Shown: positions 8,241 through 17,869, numbered from the stretch's first letter. The stretch: DNA of 64,000 bases from Putridiphycobacter sp965230195 (GCA_965230195.1 OZ245997.1:2108001-2172000), one strand, 5' to 3'. Translations and numbers: made by a program. Notes: a model not told the origin generated them from the sequence alone.

Positions 8241-11200
8241 ATGATAAAACAATTGTTTTTCAGTGTTTTACTTTTGTCAGTAGTAAACATTGGTCACGCT
8301 CAAAAAAAATCAAAATCTTCTAATGAAGAAAAACCTATTATAAACTCGGGTTTAGTTTCTAGTCTGAAATTCAGGAATATCGGTCCTGCATTGATTTCTG
8401 GACGTATTGCAGATATGGCTGTTAATCCAGATAATTCAAGTGAATATTATCTGGCGGTAGCCTCCGGAGGGGTATGGAAAACTTCTAATAGCGGTAATAC
8501 ATTTAAGCCAATATTCGATTCCTATGGATCTTACTCTATCGGTTGTGTTACCATTGATCCAAATCAGACCAATGTTGTTTGGGTAGGAACCGGAGAGAAT
8601 AATAATCAACGGTCGGTTGCATATGGTGATGGAATTTATAAATCCGAAGATGGAGGGAAAACATGGAAAAATAAAGGATTGAAATTATCGGAGCATATTT
8701 CAAAAATAATTGTTGATCCTAAAAATTCAAATCATGTTTATGTAGCTGCTTATGGCCCGCTTTGGAGTGAGGGAGGAGAAAGAGGAATATACGAAACAGT
8801 TGATGGTGGGGAGACCTGGACAAGAATTCTTCATATTTCAGATAATTCTGGAGTAGCAGATTTGGTAATGGATCCTAATAATTCAAATATCATGTATGCG
8901 GCTATTCATCAAAGACGAAGACATGTTTTTACATACGTTGGTGGAGGGGAAGAGTCTGGTATTTATAAGTCGGAAGATGGTGGAAAAAACTGGACTGAAT
9001 TAAAGAAAGGTTTACCAGTTGATAAAATGGGACGTGTTGGACTTGCTGTTTCACCGGTTAATTCACATTATGTTTATGCAATAATTGAAGCTGAAGAGGG
9101 GAAAGGTGGTTTTTTCAGATCAGTTAATCAGGGGAAAAACTGGGAGAAAAGAAGTAGTTACAAAACCAGTGGTAACTATTACCAGGAAATTATCTGTGAT
9201 CCTTTTGATGTTAACAAAGTATACAGTATGAATACCTGGCTGCATCATACTGAAGATGGTGGAAAGACATTTAAACGAACAGGAGAAAAGAGTAAGCATG
9301 TTGACAATCATTGCATATGGATTGATCCGACAGATAAAAATCATTGGAGAATTGGATGTGATGGTGGAGTATATGAAACCTGGGATCATGCCAGTAACTG
9401 GAAATGGGTGTCCTATTTACCATTGGTTCAGTTTTACAAAGTAAGTGTTGATAATGATTCACCATTCTATAACGTTTATGGTGGTACGCAGGATAATAAC
9501 TCTATTGGTGGCCCATCAGCAACAACAAATAATGCAGGGATTTTAAATAGTGACTGGTACATTACTAATGGAGGAGATGGGTTTGAGTCGCAGGTTGATC
9601 CTAAAGATCCTAATATTGTATATGCTCAGGCACAATATGGGTGGTTGGTTAGATATGATAAACAATCCGGAGAAAAAATTGGTATTCAACCAATGCCTGG
9701 AAAAGGAGAAGCCGCTTTTAGATGGAATTGGGATGCACCCTTAGTGATTTCAAATCATAATCACAAACGGTTGTACTTTGCTGCCAATAAAGTGTTTAAA
9801 AGTGATGACCAGGGTAATACATGGGAAAGAATTTCAGGAGACTTAACACGGCAAATTGACCGGAATGAGTTAAAGGTAATGGGTGAGGTTCAACGACCTG
9901 AAGTGGTAATGAAACATAAATCGACCACCATTTTTGGAAATATAGTTGCCATGGATGAATCTGTCATGAATGAAAACTTACTCTATGTTGGAACGGATGA
10001 CGGATTAATCCAAACCACAAAGGACGGTGGTAAAAACTGGACAAAAAAGGAGAGCTTTGCCGGAGTTCCGGACATGACTTATGTTAATATGTTATTAGCT
10101 TCTCAGCATGACGAAAATAAAGTATATGCAGTGTTTAATAATCATAAAAGAGGTGATTTTAAACCATATATTCTTAAAAGTACTGACCAGGGCACGTCTT
10201 GGGTATCAATAAGTGGAGATTTGCCTGAGCGGGGAAGTGTTTATGCTATTGCTGAAGATCATGTTAATCCTGATTTACTTTTTGCGGGAACTGAATTTGG
10301 TGTGTTTTTTACTTTAAATGGCGGTAAAAACTGGATTCAACTTAAAAGTGGGTTGCCAACTGTTGCAATCCGTGATATTGCCATTCAGAAACGTGAAAAC
10401 GATTTGGTATTGGCATCCTTTGGTAGAGGTTTTTATATTTTGGATGACTATTCTATGTTAAGGCATTTAAAGGAAGAAACATTAAAGAAGGAAAGAGCAA
10501 TAATTTTTCCAGTAAAAACAGCCTTGGAATATGTACCGAGCAATCCAATGGGAGGAAGAGGTAAAGGTCATCAGGGTGAGGGAATTTTCCTGGGAGAGAA
10601 TCCGGTTTATGGTGCAACAATAAGGTATTATTTAAATGCTGTTTCTGAGAGTCCGAAAGCAAAAAGACAGAAAGAAGAAAAAAAGGCAAAAGAAAATAAT
10701 GAGAATATCAAGTACCCTTCTAATGAAGAATTATTGGCCGAAGATAATTATGAAAAGCCATACCTCGTTTTTATTATAAAAGATGCTTCAGGAAAAGAAG
10801 TTCGAAAAATAACAAAGTCTGCTTCTAAAGGGATTAATACAGTAAATTGGAATCTTCGGTATCCTTCAACAAATCCGGTTAAGTTAAAAACTATCGCTCC
10901 GGGAAGGTATAGTTATCCTGATGAAGGTCCTTTGGTAGTGCCTGGAAAGTATACTGTTGATATGGCATTGGTTGAAAACGGGGCGTATGAATTATTGGTT
11001 CAGGGTACTGAGTTTACAGTGAAAGCACTTGAAAATTCATCACTTTCCAGACAAACTGAAAATAGCATTGCGTTTAAAAGACAAGTTGCAGAATTACGTC
11101 GCCAGTTTATGGGATCAAATGCTCAATTAAATGATTATTCTAAAAAAATAAAATATATCAAATCGGCTGTTAAATACTACCCCGGTTCTGATTTTGAATG

Positions 11201-11528
11201 GTTGAAGGAAGTTAAAGATTTAGAGAAAAAGATTCAGGAGACCGAATTTTTAATGTGGGGTAAATCCTATTTATCAAAACGTGAGGTTGAAACAGTACCA
11301 GGTACCGGTTCAAGAATAACAACAATTATTTATCAGATTTGGTATTCAACTTCCGACCCTACAACAACCCAAAGAGAACAGTATAAATTAGCCAGTGAAG
11401 AGTATCAGGTGATTACAACAAATATTCTGAATATCAAAAACAGGGTTACGGTTTTAGAGGAGAAACTAAATGTAAATAGTATCCCTTATACACCGGGAAG
11501 AGTTGATTTTAGAGAGGAGGATAATTAA
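8241..11528 (+). CDS. exported BNR/sortilin-like beta-propeller protein
   Basis: A 1095-residue exported protein with a signal peptide at residues 1-20 (MIKQLFFSVLLLSVVNIGHA). Residues about 45-730 form repeated beta-propeller blades carrying Asp-box (BNR) motifs such as YKSEDGGKTWK, YETVDGGETWT, FKSDDQGNTWE and FFTLNGGKNW, at least nine in all. This resembles the VPS10/sortilin-like WD40/YVTN/BNR proteins annotated in Bacteroidota as glycosyl hydrolases, though no sialidase catalytic set is evident. A charged linker near 800-830 leads into a C-terminal beta-sandwich-like part and a helical tail. No T9SS sorting domain is seen at the end. It has its own promoter and its stop overlaps the converging gene by 4 bases. 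Confidence 0.85.
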   Translation: MIKQLFFSVLLLSVVNIGHAQKKSKSSNEEKPIINSGLVSSLKFRNIGPALISGRIADMAVNPDNSSEYYLAVASGGVWKTSNSGNTFKPIFDSYGSYSIGCVTIDPNQTNVVWVGTGENNNQRSVAYGDGIYKSEDGGKTWKNKGLKLSEHISKIIVDPKNSNHVYVAAYGPLWSEGGERGIYETVDGGETWTRILHISDNSGVADLVMDPNNSNIMYAAIHQRRRHVFTYVGGGEESGIYKSEDGGKNWTELKKGLPVDKMGRVGLAVSPVNSHYVYAIIEAEEGKGGFFRSVNQGKNWEKRSSYKTSGNYYQEIICDPFDVNKVYSMNTWLHHTEDGGKTFKRTGEKSKHVDNHCIWIDPTDKNHWRIGCDGGVYETWDHASNWKWVSYLPLVQFYKVSVDNDSPFYNVYGGTQDNNSIGGPSATTNNAGILNSDWYITNGGDGFESQVDPKDPNIVYAQAQYGWLVRYDKQSGEKIGIQPMPGKGEAAFRWNWDAPLVISNHNHKRLYFAANKVFKSDDQGNTWERISGDLTRQIDRNELKVMGEVQRPEVVMKHKSTTIFGNIVAMDESVMNENLLYVGTDDGLIQTTKDGGKNWTKKESFAGVPDMTYVNMLLASQHDENKVYAVFNNHKRGDFKPYILKSTDQGTSWVSISGDLPERGSVYAIAEDHVNPDLLFAGTEFGVFFTLNGGKNWIQLKSGLPTVAIRDIAIQKRENDLVLASFGRGFYILDDYSMLRHLKEETLKKERAIIFPVKTALEYVPSNPMGGRGKGHQGEGIFLGENPVYGATIRYYLNAVSESPKAKRQKEEKKAKENNENIKYPSNEELLAEDNYEKPYLVFIIKDASGKEVRKITKSASKGINTVNWNLRYPSTNPVKLKTIAPGRYSYPDEGPLVVPGKYTVDMALVENGAYELLVQGTEFTVKALENSSLSRQTENSIAFKRQVAELRRQFMGSNAQLNDYSKKIKYIKSAVKYYPGSDFEWLKEVKDLEKKIQETEFLMWGKSYLSKREVETVPGTGSRITTIIYQIWYSTSDPTTTQREQYKLASEEYQVITTNILNIKNRVTVLEEKLNVNSIPYTPGRVDFREEDN

Positions 11529-13102
11529 TCCTCTTCTCTGATACTTTCAAACTCTTCTATTAACCTTTCAAGTTCTGAATGTTTGGTGGATTTATTCAGA
11601 TAGTAATCTTCGTTTTCTTCGATATACACTTTTTTCCGTTTTAATGAAGGAGAGCTTGGGTTAATAGCTAAGGCTTTATCTATCCACTGCCTGGCCAACT
11701 CTACATTTCTTTCACGAAAAAAGAAAACAGCCATTTGGCCATAAGTGATTGAGAGCTGCTCAATGACTTCATCATCTTCCATCAATTCATTGTCGTCAAG
11801 ATATGGTTCGATTTTCTCTAAACAAGTCTGTCCGGTGCTATCAATACCATAAAAAAAGGCTTCCGCAGCTAATTCTGCGTATGAGATGAATATGAACTTT
11901 CGAAACATGAAGGATTGATTTAAAAAGGGGAGTTTTGCGGTTTTACTGGCGATAATGGAATCGAGGTAGATTTCATCTTCATCATAAATGTCGTCAGTCA
12001 TTTCGATTAGAAGAAGCGGTGTAATTAGTTTTTCAAACCTTTTGTTTGTGCTGTCCATCTTATAGCCTTCTAATGCATATTTTAATGCTTTCTTGTAGCG
12101 GGCTTGAGTTGCCAACCAGCTTGCGCGTTCCAATTTAATACAGCTTAAAAGGACTTTTTTAGAATTTGGATCACTTATATTTTTATTTATCAGAACCATG
12201 CTGCTGTCAATAAAGTCGAGGTCATCTCTTTTATGAAAAGCATTATATATTGAACCTTCAAACATCAATTGTGTTAACTCAATTCTTGATGGGTTGGTTT
12301 CTATGTCGAAATACATGGTGAGGTATTCCATATATTTTATCCCGGAATTTTCAGTTTCACTTAAAAGGTCAGTCAAAATACTACCCTTTAAAAAGTATGT
12401 TTGATCACCCGGGTCATAGTTATACGCGAGGTTGGCAAATTTTAGCGCATTTTCATTACTTCCATTAATATTACTACGAAGTGCTTTATTAAAAAAATGG
12501 ATGCCAATTAAGTTTCTAAAAGTCAAATTACTTCTGACATAAAAATAACGTTCAATAAGAACGTCAACCCCATTTTGTTTGATGTCCTGAGGGGTGATTT
12601 TTTCTAATGTTAAAAGATAATGGATTGCTAATTGCTTCGAATAATCATTCCACTGATAGATTCCATGCTTGCTGTCAGTAGATTCAACACCTATTTTGAA
12701 ACTCTCCGGGTAGGCCAACAGATATACATGGTTTGGTACTTTAACTATAGAATATGGAATATCAAGTTCATCAAAAATGATAGCAATCAGTGCAGTGCCA
12801 GTTACACAGTTATACGTTTTCCAGCTAAACAAGTCTGGAAAGAAAGTGTTTAAGTTATACCTATAGAGGTATTTTTTTTTGATGCTTGAAAATACCTTCT
12901 TCACTCTGGCCTTAGGCTGTAAATTGTCGTATTTTTTTAACAATATGCAGTAATCAGAAATAGATTGAATAACTTCTTTTTTCTGCTGATTTTTTGGACT
13001 AACATCAAAGAGTAAGCTAACCTTTTCCTCAAGTGTCAACTTTTCATGACAGAAGCCAGATATTGAAAACAAGAAAAATATAAAAAGCAACCTTGATTTC
13101 AT
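11525..13102 (-). CDS. exported transglutaminase-like/TPR protein
   Basis: A 525-residue protein with a signal peptide at residues 1-18. The N-terminal third resembles a transglutaminase-like domain: the YNCVTGTALIA motif places a candidate nucleophile at C99, and PNHVYLLA supplies a candidate H125. From about residue 200 onward, helical pairs resembling TPRs appear, for example ALKFANLAYNYDPGDQTYF, ALKYALEGYKMDSTNK and ARQWIDKALAINPSSPSL. The combination resembles SirB1-type proteins, whose activity is not established. Its start directly abuts the helicase stop (13103), so the two are likely cotranscribed, and its 3' end overlaps the BNR gene by 4 bases. Confidence 0.65.
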   Translation of the reverse strand: MKSRLLFIFFLFSISGFCHEKLTLEEKVSLLFDVSPKNQQKKEVIQSISDYCILLKKYDNLQPKARVKKVFSSIKKKYLYRYNLNTFFPDLFSWKTYNCVTGTALIAIIFDELDIPYSIVKVPNHVYLLAYPESFKIGVESTDSKHGIYQWNDYSKQLAIHYLLTLEKITPQDIKQNGVDVLIERYFYVRSNLTFRNLIGIHFFNKALRSNINGSNENALKFANLAYNYDPGDQTYFLKGSILTDLLSETENSGIKYMEYLTMYFDIETNPSRIELTQLMFEGSIYNAFHKRDDLDFIDSSMVLINKNISDPNSKKVLLSCIKLERASWLATQARYKKALKYALEGYKMDSTNKRFEKLITPLLLIEMTDDIYDEDEIYLDSIIASKTAKLPFLNQSFMFRKFIFISYAELAAEAFFYGIDSTGQTCLEKIEPYLDDNELMEDDEVIEQLSITYGQMAVFFFRERNVELARQWIDKALAINPSSPSLKRKKVYIEENEDYYLNKSTKHSELERLIEEFESIREED

Positions 13103-14431
13103 CTATTTTTTCTTTTTCTGGCCTCTGGTTTTAGGTTTATTGTACTTGGCTTTGATTTTACGTTTGTAAGATCCGCCCTGATTGGTTTTTTTGTTTTTCT
13201 GCTTTTTTTCGTGAAATGCACCCTGAGAATGCGAAATATTAGTTTGCTTGAGGTAATGCTTATCACCCAGATCAGGTAATTCGTCATCAGTAAAAACGGC
13301 TGATATTTTAACATCTTCCGGAATTTCAGCAATTGGAATTGGTTGATTCATTAATTCTTCTATCTGCTCCTGATAGGGTACTTCAACCTCATTTATAAAA
13401 GTAATGGCCTCACCTTGTTTGTCTGCTCTTCCTGTTCGTCCGATTCTGTGAATATAATTTTCAGGAATTGAAGGTGTGTCAAAGTTAATGACATGAGATA
13501 CATTCAGAATATCCAGACCTCTTGCAATAATATCGGTAGCAATTAGAATTCTGTACTCTCCACTTTCAAATTTTTTGATGGTATTCAACCTGTAGTTTTG
13601 AGACTTATTGGAATGCATCACGCCCAGGTTTGATTCATATTTTTTATCAATATGCTCAGCCATTCTATCAGCTAACTTTTTACTATCAACAAAAATTAAC
13701 ACTTTTTCAAGTTCCGGATTTTCAAGCAGAAAGTTTAATAAATTGATTTTTGTATAAAAGTTGGGAACCAAATAAGCACTTTGGATGATAAGTTCAAGTG
13801 GTGTACCGTTGGGTACTACTTCAATTTTTTCAGGATAATTAAAAAACTCATGAATCAGTAGCTCTACATCATCTGTAATGGTCGCTGAAAACATTAGGTT
13901 TTGTCGGCGTACAGGTAAAATATCAAGTAAATTGGTCAGCTGAGTTCTGAAACCAAGGTTTAGCATTTCATCTACTTCATCAATAACCAGTTTTTGAATT
14001 TGTTTCAATCGAAGATTCCCTGTTAAAGTGAGGTCCAATAATCTCCCCGGAGTGGCCACTAAAATATCCAACCCATCATACACCTTTTGCGATTGTGTAT
14101 TCATATTTGTTCCACCATATACACCTGCAACTCTTACAGTAATATACTCGGTTAATTTTTCAATTTCCGATACTACCTGAACAACAAGTTCTCTTGTTGG
14201 GACAAGAATTAATACCCTTGGATGTTTCTGCTCAGAATACTTTAACTGTTTTAAAATTGGCAAAAGGTATGCAAACGTTTTCCCTGTTCCGGTTTGTGCA
14301 ATTCCCACGAGGTCTTTACCTGATAATATAACTGGTAATGCTTTTTCCTGAATAGGGGTAGGGTAGATATAACCTAAATCACTTAAAGCGTTCTGAAGGG
14401 GTGTATTTAAGTTTAGCTCCTGAAAAGTCAT
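13103..14431 (-). CDS. DEAD-box family ATP-dependent RNA helicase
   Basis: A 442-residue RNA helicase of the RhlE-like group, which unwinds or remodels RNA in decay and ribosome assembly. The Q motif is F3 with PTPIQ at 24-28, motif I is AQTGTGKT at 45-52, motif III is SAT near 181, ATDIIARGLDI lies near 300, and motif VI is HRIGRTGR near 331-338. Motif II reads DEVD (about 149-152) instead of DEAD, a conservative change that keeps both acidic residues. A basic tail rich in lysine (about 405-442) probably binds RNA. It lies upstream of the transglutaminase/TPR gene with no gap and has its own promoter-like element at 14450-14457. Confidence 0.96.
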   Translation of the reverse strand: MTFQELNLNTPLQNALSDLGYIYPTPIQEKALPVILSGKDLVGIAQTGTGKTFAYLLPILKQLKYSEQKHPRVLILVPTRELVVQVVSEIEKLTEYITVRVAGVYGGTNMNTQSQKVYDGLDILVATPGRLLDLTLTGNLRLKQIQKLVIDEVDEMLNLGFRTQLTNLLDILPVRRQNLMFSATITDDVELLIHEFFNYPEKIEVVPNGTPLELIIQSAYLVPNFYTKINLLNFLLENPELEKVLIFVDSKKLADRMAEHIDKKYESNLGVMHSNKSQNYRLNTIKKFESGEYRILIATDIIARGLDILNVSHVINFDTPSIPENYIHRIGRTGRADKQGEAITFINEVEVPYQEQIEELMNQPIPIAEIPEDVKISAVFTDDELPDLGDKHYLKQTNISHSQGAFHEKKQKNKKTNQGGSYKRKIKAKYNKPKTRGQKKKK

Positions 14432-14449
14432 TTGTACTTTGGTTTAGGG

Positions 14450-14457
14450 CAAAGGTA
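14450..14457 (-). promoter_or_regulatory. putative -7 element for the helicase
   Basis: The minus strand reads TACCTTTG, a TAnnTTTG match that would start transcription about 15 bases before the helicase ATG. Confidence 0.5.
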
Positions 14458-14512
14458 AAAAATAAAGTACTTCAGGTTTATTATAATCAATTATATTGTT
14501 TTCAGGCCATAA

Positions 14513-14543
14513 AAAAGGGGAGTTAATTATTAACTCCCCTTTT
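14513..14543 (-). terminator. rho-independent terminator after the lipoprotein pair
   Basis: A perfect 14-bp stem (AAAAGGGGAGTTAA with its complement) has a 3-base loop. On the minus strand it is followed by a T-run. It sits 24 bases past the stop of the first lipoprotein gene and before the helicase promoter. Confidence 0.85.
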
Positions 14544-14566
14544 AAATAAGTGCTTTATAATTCTAT

Positions 14567-15517
14567 TTACAGATTGACTATCGAGTTAAGCATATCAGCA
14601 TAAGTAGTAGGATTAGGTGTAACCGAACTGGTATGACCGTTGCTTACTGTGATATTGCTTGCAAACTCTGAATAATAGTTTCCATCAATTTCAGATATAA
14701 TAACCAGTGTAACATTTGAACCTACAGGAATAGTTCCAGGAGTAACAAACTGGTCTCCGTTAAAATATCCTGCCATTACTGACTGAATATCGTTAAAATG
14801 AATAAAAAAGAATGTATTGGTATTATTATGACGCTCTGGTAAATTCAACGTTATTGAAGTTTGAGAATTCACACTATTGTAAAAATAATCGCAATTGATC
14901 CAGTTTGCATTTGTACTGTCAATTACTACAGAATAGTAATTTTGAACCAATCCATTTACAGTATCAGCGGTAACTGGTGTTGATGTAGTTACACCAATAT
15001 CATCAGTAACCGGAATCCAGTTTACAAAACCAGTCGCATCTTCTGTTCCATCAAACAGAATCATATTCGGACTTGGAATGTCAGTTGGTACCTCTACATA
15101 TATTACAGAGTCTCCCAGTGTAACCGGGCTGTTATTTACTGTAAAGTCAACTTTAAACTGACCACCCGTTACCAAAACTCTGTTATCAGAGGTTGTAGGT
15201 CTGTTTTGAAGGATCATATCGGAAGGATCAAGTATTTCAATAATATCTACTGTAACAGTCCCTAAAACAGTATCACCTAACGCATCTCTGAAAGAATAGT
15301 AAGGAATATGAAATTTAATACCTTTTTCTGTTACAAAATCACCTCCTGCACCTCCATTAACGGTAAAGGTTTGTACAGATTCACCTCTGTTAAAATTGAT
15401 CGAATCATGTATTGAACTCGTTGGAGTTGGTGGTGGAACAACAGTATACTTCTTTTTACAAGAAAAGAATGTGGTTCCAATAATCAATAGGGTAACTAAG
15501 AGCAAGTGTTTTTTCAT
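14567..15517 (-). CDS. lipoprotein, tandem paralogue A
   Basis: A 316-residue secreted lipoprotein with a lipobox at TFFSC, so C20 is the lipidated residue. The mature protein opens with KKKYTVVPPPTPTSSIHDS, shared exactly with its neighbour paralogue, then runs as an all-beta chain with no enzyme motif I recognise. Other shared landmarks are GGDFVT, HIPYYSFR or its near copy, DPSDMIL, the FDGTEDATGFVNW stretch, LPERHNNTNTF and the C-terminal TTYADMLNSIVNL. The prolines after the cysteine look like a flexible tether to the membrane. It has its own -7 element (15566-15573) and a strong terminator, so it can be expressed separately from paralogue B. Function unknown. Confidence 0.8.
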   Translation of the reverse strand: MKKHLLLVTLLIIGTTFFSCKKKYTVVPPPTPTSSIHDSINFNRGESVQTFTVNGGAGGDFVTEKGIKFHIPYYSFRDALGDTVLGTVTVDIIEILDPSDMILQNRPTTSDNRVLVTGGQFKVDFTVNNSPVTLGDSVIYVEVPTDIPSPNMILFDGTEDATGFVNWIPVTDDIGVTTSTPVTADTVNGLVQNYYSVVIDSTNANWINCDYFYNSVNSQTSITLNLPERHNNTNTFFFIHFNDIQSVMAGYFNGDQFVTPGTIPVGSNVTLVIISEIDGNYYSEFASNITVSNGHTSSVTPNPTTYADMLNSIVNL

Positions 15518-15565
15518 AATAAATAGTTTCTCATAACATACCCATTACGGGTTGTCAAAGTTGCC

Positions 15566-15573
15566 CAAATATA
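15566..15573 (-). promoter_or_regulatory. putative -7 element for lipoprotein A
   Basis: The minus strand reads TATATTTG, a perfect TAnnTTTG match lying between the two lipoprotein genes, 49 bases upstream of the ATG of paralogue A. Confidence 0.55.
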
Positions 15574-15586
15574 AAAAATTATTTAA

Positions 15587-16540
15587 TTATAAATTAACGA
15601 TTGAATTAATCATATCAGCATAGGTGGTAGGCTCAGGTGTAATGCTGGCACTATAGCTGCTTCCAATGGTTAAGTCATTAATAAATGTAGAATAATAATT
15701 TCCGTCAATTTCCGAAAACAAAATAATAGAGATGTCAGATCCTACCGGAATAGTAGCAGGAGTAACAAATCTGTCTCCATCAAAAAATCCCTGCATTACT
15801 GATTTGAAACCATTAAAGTGAACAAATAAGAATGTGTTGGTATTATTATGACGCTCTGGTAAAGTAAGAGTAACAGCAGTTTTTGATCCTGTAGCAACAG
15901 GCAGTCTGCTAAAGCTAATCCAGTTTGAATTATTTTTATCAATGGTAACTGAGTCATAGTTTTGGATTAAACCACCAATATTTTCAACCGCGTTTGAAAC
16001 TGGTCGTAGTGCCCCAAGATCAGTTAACGAAGGTGCCCAATCAACAAAACCAGTCGCATCTTCAGTACCATTAAACAATAACATATTAGGATTAGGTACA
16101 TCAACCGGAAGTCTGACAAAAAGAACTGAATCACCTAACATAATTGGATTATTATTAACGGTGTAATTCATTCTGATCATTCCATCAGTTGCCATAATTT
16201 CATTAGTGGCCGTTGTGGTTCTATTGGTCAAAATCATATGAGAAGGATCAAGGCTTTCAAATAAGTCGATTTTTACTGTACCGAAAATAGTATCTCCTGT
16301 CTCTATATTTCTAAAAGAATAATAAGGTACATGTACCTTTACACCTGCCGCTGTGACAAAATCACCACCTGAAGCACCGCTAATAGAAAACTCCTGTAAT
16401 GACTCAGTATAATTAAATTCAATAGAATCATGAATTGAACTTGTAGGTGTTGGAGGTGGTACAACAGTATATTTCTTTTTACAAGAATAAAGGATCACTA
16501 CTGATAAAAGTGCAATAATGGCAATGAATAATCTTTTCAT
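15587..16540 (-). CDS. lipoprotein, tandem paralogue B
   Basis: A 317-residue lipoprotein with a lipobox at ILYSC (C20). It is clearly a duplicate of the neighbouring gene: the same KKKYTVVPPPTPTSSIHDS follows the cysteine, with shared GGDFVT, PYYSFR, DPSHMIL, LFNGTEDATGFVDW, LPERHNNTNTF, PVGSDISI and TTYADMINSIVNL. The two differ most in the middle (about residues 170-210) and between the conserved strands, which suggests old divergence on a common beta fold. No catalytic motif is visible. An imperfect stem (16571-16594) lies before it, between this gene and the upstream reading frame. Function unknown. Confidence 0.8.
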   Translation of the reverse strand: MKRLFIAIIALLSVVILYSCKKKYTVVPPPTPTSSIHDSIEFNYTESLQEFSISGASGGDFVTAAGVKVHVPYYSFRNIETGDTIFGTVKIDLFESLDPSHMILTNRTTTATNEIMATDGMIRMNYTVNNNPIMLGDSVLFVRLPVDVPNPNMLLFNGTEDATGFVDWAPSLTDLGALRPVSNAVENIGGLIQNYDSVTIDKNNSNWISFSRLPVATGSKTAVTLTLPERHNNTNTFLFVHFNGFKSVMQGFFDGDRFVTPATIPVGSDISIILFSEIDGNYYSTFINDLTIGSSYSASITPEPTTYADMINSIVNL

Positions 16541-16597
16541 ATTATTGTTGTTTAGTTTATGTTAATACATCAGGGACCTTTAAAAGGTTGCCTGAGG

Positions 16598-17869
16598 TTA
16601 AGTTTTTCTCTTTTTCTTTTTAGCCGCAGGAAACAAAATATTGTTTAAAATGAGTCTGTATCCCGGAGAATTCGGATGTAATTTTAAGTCAGTTGGTGGG
16701 TCTCCCACTCTGTGCATATAATCTTCAGGGTCATGACCTCCGTAAAAGGTCCAGGTTCCCATTCCCAGTTCGCCATGAATGTAACGTGCCGTATTTAAGG
16801 CCTTGTTTTCTCCCATGATCAGTACACCTGGTTTAATCAAGTCTTTTCTAAAATCAGTGGTTTGTCCCATAAAACCATCAATCACCATGGTATGGTTTTG
16901 ACATAACATGGTAGGTACAATATCCCATTTGGCAGAAAATTCAAACAGGAAAAATTTATCCTGACTTTCGGGAATTTTCAGGTGATCTCTTGTGGCATCA
17001 ATATCTGAGTATTCATACACCAGCGGATTCTTTTCGATCGTAAAATTTTCAAAGGCAAAGCTTTGTGAATAATCCAACTTATTTTGATAATTTGGTTCAA
17101 CACCGTCATGGTCGTACATGTGTTCACATATATCTGTATTATGAGCACTCAATGCAATATCATAGCTATCTGTTCCGGAACACATAGTGAATAAAAAACC
17201 GCCTCCGATTACAAAATTTTTAATGTTTTGAGCAACAGCTAATTTTAAATCTGATACTTTTTGGAATCCGAGTTTAGTGGCCATGTTCTCATTGTCTCTT
17301 ACCTGTTTTTGGTACCAGGGCATGCTCCTGTAGGCCTGATAAAATTTTCCGTATTGTCCAGTAAAGTCTTCATGGTGCAGGTGCAGCCAATCATATTCAG
17401 CCAGACCTCCTTTTATAATAGTGGAATCATAAATTTCAGAGAATGGAATTTCAGCAAATGTCAAGACAAGTGTTACTGCATCATCCCATGGCTGTTTTCC
17501 TTTTGGGGTATAAACTGCAATTTTTGGTGCTGTTTCCAGTTGAACAACTTCCATATTAACTTCCGGATCTGCAATTTCTGCTTTAATCTGCTGAACTTTA
17601 ATATCAGGAATAACCTTATAACTAATCCCCTTGATGATTAGTAGTTCTTCAATGTTTTTGTGGTATGGATATAAAAAACTTCCTCCCTTATAGTTGAGTA
17701 ACCACTCAATAGTGACCTGTTGCTCCAATGCCCAATATGAAGCACCATATGCCTTGAGGTGATTCTTTTGAGAGATATCCATTGGTACAAGAATGGAGTT
17801 CGAATACGAAAATCCAAAGCAGCAAATAAAACAAATTGATAAAATAAATCTAAAACGGTACATCATCAT
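16598..17869 (-). CDS. conserved exported protein, often labelled asparagine synthetase B
   Basis: A 423-residue protein with an N-terminal hydrophobic signal (residues 4-23) and a basic tail (KKKKRKT). The sequence with SILVPMDISQKNHLKAYG, WLLNYKGGSF, WLHLHHEDFTGQYGKFY and FYGGHDPEDYMHRVGDPPTD matches a family widely present in Bacteroidota and commonly named asparagine synthetase B. That name is not supported here: there is no N-terminal Cys2 glutaminase nucleophile and no SGGxDS ATP-pyrophosphatase loop. Repeated His/Asp pairs (HLHHEDF, GGHDPEDYMHR) could bind a metal. The ATG at 17869 overlaps dnaB by 20 bases, so it is translationally coupled to the helicase. True function unknown. Confidence 0.75.
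   Translation of the reverse strand: MMMYRFRFILSICFICCFGFSYSNSILVPMDISQKNHLKAYGASYWALEQQVTIEWLLNYKGGSFLYPYHKNIEELLIIKGISYKVIPDIKVQQIKAEIADPEVNMEVVQLETAPKIAVYTPKGKQPWDDAVTLVLTFAEIPFSEIYDSTIIKGGLAEYDWLHLHHEDFTGQYGKFYQAYRSMPWYQKQVRDNENMATKLGFQKVSDLKLAVAQNIKNFVIGGGFLFTMCSGTDSYDIALSAHNTDICEHMYDHDGVEPNYQNKLDYSQSFAFENFTIEKNPLVYEYSDIDATRDHLKIPESQDKFFLFEFSAKWDIVPTMLCQNHTMVIDGFMGQTTDFRKDLIKPGVLIMGENKALNTARYIHGELGMGTWTFYGGHDPEDYMHRVGDPPTDLKLHPNSPGYRLILNNILFPAAKKKKRKT

Noticed and set aside
16571..16594. Imperfect hairpin between the asparagine-synthetase-labelled gene and lipoprotein B as a terminator
   Set aside because: Arms are mismatched and there is no T-run on the minus strand.
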